The translations under genes and the position numbers were made by a program. From Ascarosepion bandense (lineage: Eukaryota > Mollusca > Cephalopoda > Sepiida > Sepiidae): a stretch of 64,000 bases of DNA. The notes beneath the pieces are model-generated. The model was not told the DNA's origin. It ran no database searches and worked only from the letters and a program-made list of their open reading frames with translations. Below are positions 11,290 to 21,899 of this stretch, one piece after another. The stretch lies in the NCBI GenBank assembly GCA_037127315.1, contig JBBBDQ010000192.1, forward strand, positions 4,580,001 to 4,644,000, read 5' to 3'. Numbering within the stretch: position 1 is the stretch's first letter; each line of letters begins with the position of its first letter.

Positions 11290-11780
11290 TTTATATATAT
11301 ATAAACTTATTTATAAATGGAACTTTGTCTGTGTGTGAGTGTTACCTATAGACACCGAAATGGCTGAACCAATTTTCTTGAAAATTTACACAGTTGTACT
11401 ATAAGTGTCTGCGAGTGTTCTTAGCTAGGTTTTGTCTCGAGGTATCCCCAATAAATATCAAAAATCGAAAAAATTGGGTTATAGAAGGAGTGGTCCGATT
11501 TTAATCAAATTTGATACACTCACAAAGACATAAGAAATGATATTCAGAAGTTTCAAGGTTGCAGTTCTTACAATAGTGCAGAAAATTTGATATCGTTACC
11601 AGAAAATCAAAATTTGACTTACATCCATGCATTTTTCTTTCAGTCTATGGTTTCGCTTTAACTGGAAACAACTATTGCTTTTTAGTCTTTCGTGCCAAAG
11701 TCCAAAGAATCTGAGCTCCAGGACCATGGATTAGTTTTAAAGCTTTCATTACACCTGAGTAATGCCAGGCTATATTGCTA

Positions 11781-11785
<5 letters not shown>
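11290..11785 (-). repeat. RTE-like dispersed repeat, copy 1
   Basis: It matches 24031-24528 in opposite orientation over most of its length. Shared blocks include TTTCTTGAAAATTTACACAG, the GTTCTTAGCTAGGTTTTGTC block, and the end TTACACCTGAGTAATGCCAG. The style resembles the 3' tails of RTE retrotransposons or their non-autonomous derivatives. No protein domain is present. It runs into an AT microsatellite at its right edge. Confidence 0.7.

Positions 11786-11829
<44 letters not shown>
11782..11829. repeat. (TA)n microsatellite
   Basis: A 48-base alternating TA run lying between the RTE-like repeat and a SINE. Confidence 0.97.
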
Positions 11830-11832
<3 letters not shown>

Positions 11833-11976
11833 ATCTGCAGACAGATCTGTTTTGCTGTATCACAGCTCATCAGTACAGTTAAACAGCTGATTGCTTTTAA
11901 CCCAGGATTGAAATCCGACTGAACTGGCATCAGTCGGCGATTCTACCTCTGAGCTACGGGCGCTTGGTAGAAGGAG
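11830..11976 (-). mobile_element. tRNA-Gly-like SINE
   Basis: Read from 11976 leftwards: GCGCCCGTAGCTCAGAGGTA then GAATCGCC, close to a tRNA-Gly D arm, and GGATTTCAATCC as B box. The A-box and B-box spacing is tRNA-like. A unique tail then runs into the TA microsatellite. The acceptor stem does not pair well enough for a functional tRNA gene, so a SINE head is the better reading. Confidence 0.6.
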
Positions 11977-12136
11977 GCAGACCTTTTAGTATGTGTATTA
12001 TCATTATACATGCCCAATAGCTGAGAGTGTTCTAATTCATTGCTGAATGAACAATGCGTAGATGCCAGAGTAGCTACTGTTTTTCAAAGTCTACCATTCT
12101 TCCAGAGTGCTCAATCAGGGTGTGAGAGTGTAAATA

Positions 12137-12153
12137 GAAAATTGGAATAATTT

Positions 12154-12193
<40 letters not shown>

Positions 12194-12207
12194 TTATTCC
12201 AATTTTC
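12137..12207. repeat. (TA)n run flanked by perfect 15-bp inverted repeats
   Basis: GAAAATTGGAATAAT at 12137-12151 and its exact reverse complement at 12193-12207 bracket about 41 bases of TA repeat, a strong cruciform candidate. The right arm borders the PLE relic at 12274-12540. Confidence 0.9.
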
Positions 12208-12540
12208 TTCCTGTTGACAGGTCCAAACTAAACTGGAAGTATGTTGTATGCTCTCCTCAAGAAAGATCCAATTCTAACCTATCCCAAAAACCAGTAAAAC
12301 CTTATTAGTGGCAACCTTGGTAAATAGGTTCACAACATTGAAGCTCATCATCTGGTTTGTATGAATTGGAGCATCTTCAATGGTTTCCACAAAGTGAGCA
12401 GAGTTCTTTACAAAAGGCAGAGACTTAACTTTAGTGTAATATCTGTTATTGTTATATCTAATTCCTCTTCTCAAAAATTGCAACAAAAATGTATTTATTT
12501 TTGTATATTCTCCAAAATAAAACATCTGCTTCTTATGCAA
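12208..12540 (-). pseudogene. Penelope-like element RT fragment
   Basis: Minus-strand frame 12540-12274 (88 codons) contains PFVKNSAHFVETIEDAPIHT and MMSFNVVNLFTKVATNKVL. This resembles PLE reverse transcriptase around the SFDV-SLFTKVP motif, with Asp replaced by Asn in FNV. Decayed downstream sequence continues to about 12208. It is truncated at both ends, and its lineage differs from the PLE at 38.3-39.2 kb. Confidence 0.7.
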
Positions 12541-13399
12541 GTTTGTAGGGTAATTGTAATCATGAAGGGCTTTTTGTAATGCTGATCATCTCTTGGTATT
12601 TCTGTCTAGATTCAATCTAGCATCTTAAATTAAAAATGAAAAATCAACTGACAAAATCTAAGTTAATGAAGGTGTGAAATACAATTTAAATTATGACATA
12701 CTTCAGAACCATTACGGCTTTCTAATAAAACTTATTTCTAAAACTTAATTATTGACTGTAATATGAGATTTTAGTCAGGCATTTGTGATGATCTAAAATC
12801 TGTTTGAATGAGAGGTGCACACAGATGTATGCATCATACTGAATAGAACAAAACTAAAAAACAAAAAAAAAACAAATAAAAAGAACAAAAAAAGAAGCAA
12901 TTGTGAAAGTGTAAATCTTAAATATATATTCTGTATTTGGCAACTAGGAAAGATGACCTTCTCATGACTTTGGAATTCTGTATTTATGTTAACTTCTTGA
13001 AATATATGTCAATGCTGATTTTCTCACTCTTAATTACTTAAAATACAGCTAAGCAAAGCCAGGAATTGAACTAAAATCAATCTCCAGTTTTGAGTTAAAT
13101 GAATTTTGTTAACTAACCTTGTGATATTTAAGAAAGAATAATCCAAAATTGAACAAACACACAAATGAAAGAATAGCTCATTCTATTGTCACATGCTCAG
13201 GTCATCCAGCTGAACAATGCTTCATTGAGAAAGTTATCTAAACTTACACAGCCATTTTTTTTTTTTTATTCAGACACATTTTGAGATTAAAAAAAGTTCC
13301 ATCAAAGATATATTTCTCATGTATATAAAAGACAAACATTGAAGAGAACTTAAGGAAGGTTGTAACTAATAATTAGTTTCTGTTATGAACCTTCAAAAT

Positions 13400-13440
<41 letters not shown>

Positions 13441-13721
13441 GTTCATGTATTCATGCATAAAAAAATTTCTTTGGATAAACAAATTCCTATTCTAACTAAT
13501 TTTCATTATTTTTTTCCTAGTATTTTTACAGTAACTCAAATAAGTAACTCAAATAAGGAAATAAAAAGATAGAATCTTGTGCATCTATTAACAAACTGGT
13601 TATTCAGATGATTTTGAAATAACCGAATTTAAAGTTTATGTTGGATTAATATTACAAAGCCACATTTTTCTGTCTTATTTTAATGCTGATAAATGAGTTT
13701 CATTTTCAATTATCTATTAGC
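12541..13721. other. Intergenic with one (CT)n run
   Basis: No gene is recognised. A CT microsatellite occupies 13400-13438. A weak tRNA-like box pair near 13030-13110 on the minus strand may be an old SINE head. Confidence 0.45.
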
Positions 13722-13866
13722 GAATGAATGTCTTTTGTTACTCCAAAAGTGAAAAAAGTTGTTAGAAATCTCTAAAATTTCACATCATTGTGCTGTTGAA
13801 GTGATTATTTTAGAGATTTCTAACAACCTTTTGCACTTTTGGAATAACAAAAGACATTTATTCATC
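13722..13866. repeat. 145-bp foldback element with ~57-bp arms
   Basis: The left arm 13722-13778 and right arm 13807-13866 are inverted copies with only a few mismatches; the shared part includes AATGTCTTTTGTTA and GTTGTTAGAAATCTCTAAAA. They surround a 28-base spacer. It has no coding capacity. It fits a foldback MITE, and transcripts would form a long hairpin. Confidence 0.85.
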
Positions 13867-14517
13867 AACCCCCCCCCCACTCCCTGGTCAACCTAATGTG
13901 GGCAAAGGCATAAATTATCCAATCTATGCAGCATGTGCTCCAAAGGCATCAGGGTAACTTACACAATCTACCCTTTTAATGGAATGGAGAGGCCCTACCT
14001 CTAAGTGTCTCAGGACCTGGCTCACTTCATTTAGACATGATTCTATTTACTATTATTTTCCAAGATTTTTATACACATCTTTATTATTTCCATAAATAAC
14101 TTCAAGCTTTTAATTATTTAAAAAAAAAAAAAAACAAATACTGTTTTGTTCAACATTGATTTGTGAGACTTATACAAAAACATCTTTGACACTGTACCTT
14201 CTGTTTTGTGGACTAAACATGAAGCATTCATTTTGAAGATTATATAAAAATGACTGTTTTGTATGGTTGTTTTGCTAACTGAAAGTAATAAATACTTCCA
14301 TGTCTTGAGATGATATGAAGCAGATGAAAAAATTCCTGGAATGTTAGCATCATATTGTGGGTCAACCATCCAAACAGTTCTACATAGCTTGTCTTTTTTG
14401 CAGTTTCTTTTGTTAAGTAGTCACAAATATCGGTTAGTAATGCATTAATAATAATAATGGTAACAGTAAATAGAAATATACTTAACAGCTCATTACAAGC
14501 ATGCTGAAGTATAATAA

Positions 14518-14525
<8 letters not shown>

Positions 14526-14548
<23 letters not shown>

Positions 14549-14549
14549 T
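14526..14549. repeat. Short (TA)n run
   Basis: A 24-base alternating TA run. Confidence 0.95.
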
Positions 14550-14639
14550 GAAGTTTTGCTTAGTCTAGCAGAGGGCCAAATATATGCATATATACATATG
14601 TGGATATGTATGTAGAGATATATTTTTGTTGTTTGTCTA

Positions 14640-14713
14640 TATTTCTGAAATGAGATATTGTAATTATTTACACTATTTACATTGTTTGGATTGTTGTCCT
14701 CATCTTTATTCAA
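14640..14713. repeat. PLE-tail-like repeat block
   Basis: The block with CACTATTTACATTGTTTGGA and TTGTCCTCATCTTTATT recurs, nearly identical, at 41399-41441, where it sits beside a hammerhead-core-like motif. It is read as part of a Penelope-like terminal repeat. Confidence 0.5.
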
Positions 14714-14910
14714 GCATATATTTTTGTTAGCAACCAGTTAGATGTGTAAACAACACAGGGTATCAAAAGTAAGATTTATTAAACAAATGCATCAGAATTT
14801 TCATTTATTTCAATGATGACAAGTTAACTTTTCTGATGTTTTTAATTGTGATTCCAATACTTTTTAATCTTTTCTTTTTTGTTTTTTCACTAAATAAAGC
14901 AGACAGGAAA

Positions 14911-15047
14911 GGTGATTTTCTAAGCACAGATTAGATGTGGCACAAGGTCGAAAGTATGGAGCACCTAGTCAAGATCACACTCACTACTCAATTGTAATGA
15001 TTCTAGTGAGACAAGATTGCTAATCATTACCCCACATCAAGGTGCCC
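14911..15047 (-). mobile_element. SINE family B, copy 2
   Basis: It matches the family tail (GTGGCACAAGGTCGAAAGTA at the left) and a decayed head at the right. CAGACAGGA flanks it on both sides (about 14900-14908 and 15053-15061), a likely 9-bp target-site duplication. Confidence 0.8.
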
Positions 15048-16329
15048 AAAACAGACAGGATAATGGTGATATTTAAAACACAAATTTGGCATTTAATTTT
15101 TTTTTTTTTTTTTTTACCTTAAATTTGTTTTAGAAAGTTTTGCTAAAAGTTACTAAGTAATGACCTTGTGGTAAAAATTCTGTCAGGGATTTACTGGGGC
15201 TTTCTGTTTTGCTTGTAAAATCTGTCAGATTCCTGCAAACTTAATTAAACCAAATATGATTGATCTTATTTTATTTTGTCATCATCTTTACTCAATTATG
15301 AATGGACTAAAAATGCTGGTAATTTATTTTGTTCAATTTAATCAATGTAATCAAACTCAAATTATTCTATGATTGAACAGGGTGACAAGGATAGCATGCT
15401 GAATCTTTCACAGCATCTCACAAGTAGCTTGTTAATATGTAACAGGCTGTACATTGCATCAGCAGCACGGAGTAATACCTGTCCTGTTGAAAGAGATAAA
15501 TTTGTCCTTCCCAATGGCATCAATACAAAAATGCACACAAATTCAGCCATAATTGGAACTTGATTCATCATTTCCATTGTATATGCTATTAACCATGAAC
15601 AAACTCTGCCCTTTTCAATGCCAAAGAAAAAAAAAAGAACAAAAGACAAGAATGAAGAGAAATTGTGGGGATTTAACAAAAAATTGAATGTAAAATGGGA
15701 TCTTTTTTTATTTTAAAGTTATAGCATGATCATAATTTTTGCTGACTTCTGATCTCTTCACTGGAATTAGTTGTTTTGGATTAGGGCACGGTATAAAATT
15801 GAAACAAATGTGCCTTGTCTTTAGAGAGTCCAAATCAAGGATAGCACCTTCTGATTATTGCATTAGAGAGAAGGATCATCAGTTGTGTTGATGTCTTTGA
15901 GACTCAGACCACACAGGATTAGACAATTTTTGTCTTTACTCTGACATATGCATGTGGGAACTTATATGAAACTCAACACAATGCAAAACAAGCTAATTCA
16001 AAAAAATTACTGGTGCATTTTTCTGCGCATCCAATTTCTGAAGTTACTAACCTGTATGACCAAATTAAATTTATGTGGAGAGGCAATAAATCCCAACACA
16101 ATATTTTTCTCAAAATGTAGTTATACATATTCCCAATAGTGTTTAACTCTATAATTATATAAACCAAGAGAATTATTTACTAATCATTCAGAATCCTAAC
16201 ATGAATTTCTAGTTGTTATAAAAGCAAGTCTCTCAACATTTACATGTAGAGTACTATCAAATAGGATTTACAGAAAAACACATGTCTATTACACACATTG
16301 TATCAATTTGGTACAAATGATTTTTGCTA
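15048..16329. other. Intergenic, with one copy of an 86-bp duplicated block
   Basis: No gene is recognised. 15990-16078 repeats 20286-20373 at about 95 per cent identity in the same orientation (see that entry). The rest is AT-rich. Confidence 0.5.
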
Positions 16330-16605
16330 TAACACTTACATATTAGCAATCCACTCACACTCTTTCCATATTTCATCAGTTCCACTCAAACAGCTTCTTC
16401 CCTCAAACCATGGCCCTATGGAACAAACTCCCAAGACTATGTTTCCCCCCAATCACTACAATCCTGACCTGTTTAAGTCTAGAGTTAACCGTTATCTTTC
16501 CCTCCTATCCATATAAACTACCCCTTAAAGTAAACATAACCCTCCACAAATGACCCCCAGGCCTTGTACAGAGTGAACCATACTGTTTAAAAAAAAAAAT
16601 AAATG
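16330..16605 (+). mobile_element. 5'-truncated LINE 3' end
   Basis: The frame at 16298-16516 ends in NHYNPDLFKSRVNRYLSLLS, which parallels the C-terminal tail of the LINE at 1 (RLWNSLP-style tail, then F-K-VNRHL). A 3' untranslated stretch rich in CCC and an A run at about 16588-16600 follow. It belongs to a related subfamily truncated to its last ~275 bases, as is typical of incomplete LINE insertion. Confidence 0.65.
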
Positions 16606-16694
16606 CTACTTTAATAGAAGTTATTTCTTTTAAATATTTTCTGAAACTGTTCTCATATAATTAGTTCAAACAAATATTCAGATCTTTGGGTTTT

Positions 16695-16757
16695 TTTTCT
16701 CTCTCTCCAGTATTTCAGCCATATGCCCCATGCCTTCCTTGGGTGTTTGTTGTATTT
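16695..16757 (-). other. Degenerate PLE-terminal motif
   Basis: The minus strand reads AAGGAAGGCATGGGGCATAT then GGCTGAAAT, a decayed relative of the CTGAAGAAGGCC...GAAA motif better seen at 20661-20695. Confidence 0.35.
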
Positions 16758-17054
16758 TGAAATGCCATAGAATCTTTTTCAGTGAGATGCATATAAGAGA
16801 AGCAAATGTACTCTCAGTATAATTGACTATGACAATTAAAAATACAATAGACACCTGCAGGAAGCCACAATATACTCAGCAAAAAGAATAAAAACATAAA
16901 AAAAAAATAAAAATTTAAGAAATCAGTCTGAACCAAGAACATATAATGATTAAAACATCTCTGCTAAAAAAAATTCAGACAAGATTTGTTTTTATCTTTA
17001 TTGATGCTATATTCCCCCTACCATGTTCATCTGGTTCTCTGCCTTTTTTTTCAG

Positions 17055-17133
17055 GTAACATTTTGTTAAGTATAAACTTTGTCAGTTCTGCTTATTTACT
17101 TAGATCTGTGATCATGCCAGCTATAGGCAAATT
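17055..17133 (+). other. Candidate 79-nt plus-strand exon
   Basis: CTGCC followed by eight T and CAG (acceptor ending 17054) precedes 79 bases that stop at a GTGAGT donor (17134-17139). One frame is fully open and reads NILLSINFVSSAYLLRSVI, hydrophobic enough for a membrane segment. Both splice sites are good. No homologue is recognised and no partner exon was found on this strand, so a chance or transposon-derived origin remains possible. Confidence 0.25.
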
Positions 17134-18175
17134 GTGAGTAAACTTATCCTACAAATTTATTTGTGTAGTAAGTTCAATCTGCACTGACTTCATTGCTATT
17201 GTAGTCTAGTACTATACTAAACTTAGTAAATAACAATGTACCTAGTACAGAGTAATGGTAAGTAAATCCATATCATTGATGTTTTAGTGTAGCAAGTTCA
17301 ATCTTCATTGATTACCCAACTATTGTTCCAGACTAAGGTTAGTCAATAACTTTAATTATAATCAAATCTGTGATTGATGCTACCTTGCCTTGTGATTTGT
17401 GGATTTCCTGAGAGAGTAGTGATTTTCCTTTTACTTACATATGTGATCTACTAAACCTAATTTGTTGTTCTATCCATTTTGCATAGAAGATGAAAATTTC
17501 CATAGTTATTTTTGTTGCAAAGACACATTTGGGAAGCACTTGGTTAGGAACAAGCTCAGAAAAAAGAACTTTCAAGATAATCTCACTTAACCATTACTTT
17601 GTAACAAGTATTCCTATATATTTTCCCTTCTATCAAATTTAAATAGCTGCATTGTCAAATGTGAATCAGATAACATATGAATGACTAGGAAATGTTAACA
17701 GTGGTTACGAAGATCTTTCAAGCTAATTCAAATTTGTAATCAAAAGATTCAGTATTCATTTTTATTCCACACATTTTTTTACCTGGTTGTCTTATTACTT
17801 TTTTCAGTTCTTCTTTTCCTCAACTGTCACAGAACTAATTACAAAAATTAGTGTGGTAAATTTGCTCATTTCAAAAACCACTAATCATTCATTCTAAAAT
17901 TTTTAGATGAAGCATGTTCATTATTACCAGTTTAGTATCATAGTGGTTTAGCTTTCCAAGTAAAATTAGTAATAATATACCATATGTTAAGATACATTTT
18001 TTCCAGAAGAATACCATAAAACTTACCCTGCATCTTAGCACTGAAAGGTCAAGCTGTAAAGATGAGTTTTTCAACTCTCACAAACTCCAGTCACAAATAT
18101 AAGCACTCATGAACCCCAGACATATAAGCCTACAATTATTATTCATGCTTAATAAATAACATGTATACTGTATCA
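17134..18175. other. Intergenic, nothing recognised
   Basis: AT-rich sequence without motifs. A run of similar short phrases (AGTAAGTTCAATCT and AGCAAGTTCAATCTTCATTG near 17170 and 17290) suggests a diverged local duplication. Confidence 0.4.
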
Positions 18176-18733
18176 CAGGGGTTGGCAACTGATGGCTTGC
18201 ATGCTACATGTGGCACACCAAGCAATTTCCAATGGTACAATTTGTTGAACTAATTAAGTTTCTGGAAGACAAAAATTTAAAAACGTCTGCTATTCTCAAC
18301 TGTTGGACATCTCTCCTAAGATCTTTCATCTGTTTGAAGAAAATTGCTTTTACTCTTATTTTGGCTCTTGGTTTAACTTATTCATGTGAGTAAATTTTCT
18401 CTCACAAGAAAGCAGTGTTAAATCCACAACAAAGTTGCCTAACAAATGAATATTTAGAAAATTGTCTAAAATTCAAAGTAAAGTATTTTTCCAATATTGA
18501 GCAATTGGCTAAAACCATGCAAGGGCAAAGCTCCCATTAATAATAAAAAAAAAACTTTTAGAAACAGTTTGTTTTTTTTTATTTGTGTGGTTTACATATT
18601 ATTGAATATATTACTATATTATAGAACAGGTACATTGACCTTGACTTTTATAAAAATATGTATGCTGTTAGCAGACTGAATGATTTTAAAACCCTAAGTT
18701 GGCACATAGTTAGCAAAAGGTTGTCAACCTCTG
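18176..18733 (+). mobile_element. hAT-type element with transposase C-terminal remnant
   Basis: The terminal inverted repeats CAGGGGTTGGCAAC (18176) and its counterpart, read from 18733 as CAGAGGTTGACAAC, match at 12 of 14 positions. The interior plus strand, across two frames near 18370-18530, reads like the C-terminal dimerisation region of hAT transposases (CLTNEYLENCLKF, then EQLAKTMQGQSSH). The element is 558 bp, far shorter than an autonomous hAT. The flanking 8-mers are only partly alike, so the insertion is old. Confidence 0.65.
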
Positions 18734-19559
18734 TGAATAAATATAACATTGTACTAAACTACTGAAAATCTAATTAATAATAACCACAAATATTTAATAT
18801 GTTTAGAATGTGATAATTTATTATGACTGAAAGAAAAAAGACATCACAAAATCAGCATTATAAGGTACATCTTAGCACTTGTAGTGTCTTGGCATACAAG
18901 AAATATGGTAATTGTGATAAAGAAGAGTGTATTGAGGCAGTGTTTTGATATAAATTAACAATTGTAAGATAGCTTAAAATAATTAATACAAAGAATAACA
19001 CTGATAATACAGATTATACAATGGGTTTATTAATTAACACAGGGACCTGCAACAAATGAGAAATGGAAGAATTACTTCCAATAAGTGCTGAGTCTCTGAG
19101 CTTGTAAGGCTGAATATGTCGCATTCTGTATTTTTTCTTTTTACAGTCATTACTCTTGTGACCTCACTCCCCACTGTTCTAGTAAGAGACACTTCAGTCT
19201 CATAGTACAAATTATATCTCTGGCGGTGGGGAGACAAAACTCACAACAGACACTTCACTAAACATTTTTTTCAATCATGATAGATACATACACATATTAG
19301 CATCGAATTTTGGGACAAATATATTTGTTTAAAATGGGAATTATTGTCTAATTTATATACATCACAGATTAAGCACAGTTTTTACTCTTAACTGATACTC
19401 TAATCTAAATAATTTAAGCATAGAAATGTGAATTTATTTTTTAAAAATATCAGTTTAGAAGGACTCCAATTATCTGTCATGTTTACTAAATAATAAATAT
19501 GTAGAAGCAAATAAAAGGAGTAAATGAAAGTAAAAACAAAACACATACTGAGAAAGTAA
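18734..19559. other. Intergenic, no recognised gene
   Basis: A 67-codon minus-strand frame at 19237-19034 (SLTRTVGSEVTRVMTVKRK) matches no family known to me and has no clear splice sites. Confidence 0.35.
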
Positions 19560-20285
19560 TCAATCTTTTTTTTAATATAGCATCCATGCAGTTAAATTCC
19601 TTATTGCTTGCAATGTTGCTGTTCCCCCACCCCCCAACATTATCTCATGTTATTGTAGAGATCAGTTCTGCTTTTGAGCTTATGATGTTAGATATTAGTT
19701 TTAACCTTTTTGTGATAAGTAGTGCTCCTGATTTTGGACTGACAACAAAAAAATCTTCAGTATAGGCTCTGACTACTTTAGTGGTGTATTTCAGGTCATT
19801 ATCATGTTAAAAAAAAATACAATATGGATTGTTTACAGATATACAGTCCTTTATTAGGACACCTTCTCTGTGTTTAACTTTTGATCTAATCTAGTGCAAG
19901 TGATGATTTTTCACCTGACCATATTCTAATGTACCTTTTTCATCTACCCATATTCTAACACACCTCTAACCAGCTGACAAAAAGGTGTCACATTTCAGTT
20001 TTTCAATTATTTTGGTTTGCTGTTTCAAGTTTTAAGCTTTGCATCCTGCCAAGAAAGAAAATTTGCTTGTTTCTTTTTAAAAAAACATGTTGCTTTTTGT
20101 GGATATTCATTCCATGAGATCAAATGACTACAGGTAATTTTTAATGGTTTTTAGACTGATTTTCAAATCATATCTTTTACTTACATCATCTCTCATGTCA
20201 ATGACAGTCATTTTCCTGTTGCTCAAGCAATATCACTGACTTTAACTATTCATTCGTGTAGAGTTTCTTTATCTTGTCCAGATAC
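19560..20285 (-). pseudogene. Tc1/mariner-type transposase relic (tentative)
   Basis: The minus strand, read across several frames, gives YPQKATCFFKKKQANFLSWQ near 20120, then an HDND-type stretch near 19800 and SPKSGAL near 19720, in the order expected of a Tc1-like transposase. Stops and frameshifts are frequent, so this rests on motif order alone. The 86-bp block at 20286-20373 lies just outside its 5' end and may be its terminal region. Confidence 0.4.
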
Positions 20286-20373
20286 AAGCCAATTCAAAAA
20301 AATTACTGGTGCATTTTTCTGCACATCCAATTTCTGAAGTTACTAAACTGTATGACCAAATTAAATTTATGTA
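20286..20373. repeat. 86-bp block duplicated at 15990-16078
   Basis: It shares AATTCAAAAAAATTACTGGT and CCAATTTCTGAAGTTACTAA with 15990-16078, differing at only a few positions and in the same orientation. It probably represents the end of a DNA transposon whose interior differs or is missing in the other copy. Confidence 0.75.
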
Positions 20374-20660
20374 GTTGTAAGATCTTAGCTCCAATTTCTG
20401 GCGGTAGTCTGTACTTTTAGTCTATTAAAATGACATACATTTTAAGAGATTATTAGATAAATAGCTTAGATCATCTAACTGATAAGAAATATATAAAATC
20501 AGCTTTACAAAATATCCTTAAACAAAGTATGACAATTATTTAAAGAATCATTTATTACCATCACATGACACATCTGTCATTTGTTTTTTAAAATGAGGAA
20601 TTATTATTACATACCTTCTTATTTGGACTTGTATGCTCCTTTTCATTATTGTGCTCACAA

Positions 20661-20695
20661 TATTTCAACCAGTGTACCCTCTGGCCTTCTTCAGG
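20661..20695 (-). other. PLE-terminal motif with hammerhead-core-like architecture
   Basis: The minus strand reads CTGAAGA (20694-20688), A, GGCCAG, an 8-base loop, CTGGTT, then GAAA (20666-20663). GGCCAG and CTGGTT pair over six positions with two G-U wobbles. CUGANGA, helix, GAAA is the catalytic-core order of hammerhead ribozymes, which PLEs are known to carry in their terminal repeats. Stems I and III were not demonstrated, so activity is not claimed. Confidence 0.45.
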
Positions 20696-21149
20696 TGTTT
20701 TGGACACACTAAACATCTTATTCAATCCACAAGTTTATGTCATTATGCTTTTCATGCTAAGAGGATGTCTAAAAATATTCAATAGATCTGAGATCCATAC
20801 AACATGAGGATGTTATTAAAAAGCAGTTCAACTATTCATAGATATCTCTCCTGAATCAAGTCACCCCTCAGAAGAGAACATGACTAAGAATTGTATATAT
20901 TTCATCCCATGCAGTTGTGGCAAGTAACACAATGGTAAAACTAACCAAGGGTGGAAAAATATTGAAAGGCTGTAATCCAAGCATATACATTGAAATCAGA
21001 CTGTTGTATAGTGTCATTCTTTTGTTATTGATTTGTTACAATAATGCCTTGGTCAGTGTAGAATTTTGCCATGAAGTGTATTTTGCACCAGGATGTGTCA
21101 GTGCATATGGAAACACAGACGTTGAGCTAGAAATGTCATAACTAGCATG

Positions 21150-21405
21150 GTCAGAAGAGACAACGCCTGAGGCAGAATGCACTGGAAGTCACAGCTGTCA
21201 GTAGAGCGGAAGTGACGTCAGCTGTCACAAAGGGCAGTTAGAGATTTCAGTTGAATTGTAATAGTAATTGTCAGTTTGGGTTTTGACAGTTGAAGAGAAG
21301 AGACTGACCCTCTGGCTGGTCTGTCTCGTATGCATGTGTGTTCAGATCAGACCAAATTACTTACTCCACAATACAACCAAGTCACCACTTTATCAAAAAA
21401 AAAAA
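21150..21405. promoter_or_regulatory. GC-richer segment with a TGACGTCA palindrome
   Basis: The stretch around 21190-21350 is less AT-rich than its neighbours. It contains the CRE-type palindrome TGACGTCA near 21212, flanked by repeated AGCTGTCA motifs, and ends in a 22-base A run near 21394. This could be the promoter-bearing end of a retroelement or an LTR fragment. The adjacent gypsy relic suggests the latter, but no partner LTR was found. Confidence 0.3.
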
Positions 21406-21899
21406 AAAAAAAAAAGTGTGAATGAAATATAATATATATTTTATTTATATTTTGAAGTCAGTGTTTGAAACATCTAATCCCTCATTTACCCTGTGAATTG
21501 TTAAGAGGTATAATTTTCATCGACATTTATGACATATCATTTTGGCAACAGTTTCATTTACTCTGCAAAGAAACACCAGTTTATTCCCCATTGAATTAAA
21601 GTTTTTATAAACTGTCGTTTGTGAGAGATGCTGAATGGATAGCAGTCCAGTATTTTGAGCCCAACATTGTTTTCACCAAGGAAGATGAAGAGATTTGTTC
21701 CCTGTGAATTGCTGCAGATTTAATACTCCTCAAAAGAGGTATACAACACTATGACATGTGATCAGTCATCTCTTGTCTGACACTTGACTATACGTTATTT
21801 TTTCTGTAATCGACCTATGCAAATAGGTAAAATTTTATTTGCCAATTTTATTACATCTCATTCAACTGAAGAGGTTTAATGCTTTCCCTCTAAAGGTTT

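Noticed and set aside
11900..11976. Functional tRNA-Gly gene on the minus strand
   Set aside because: The A and B boxes are tRNA-like, but the acceptor and anticodon arms do not pair properly and a SINE tail follows.
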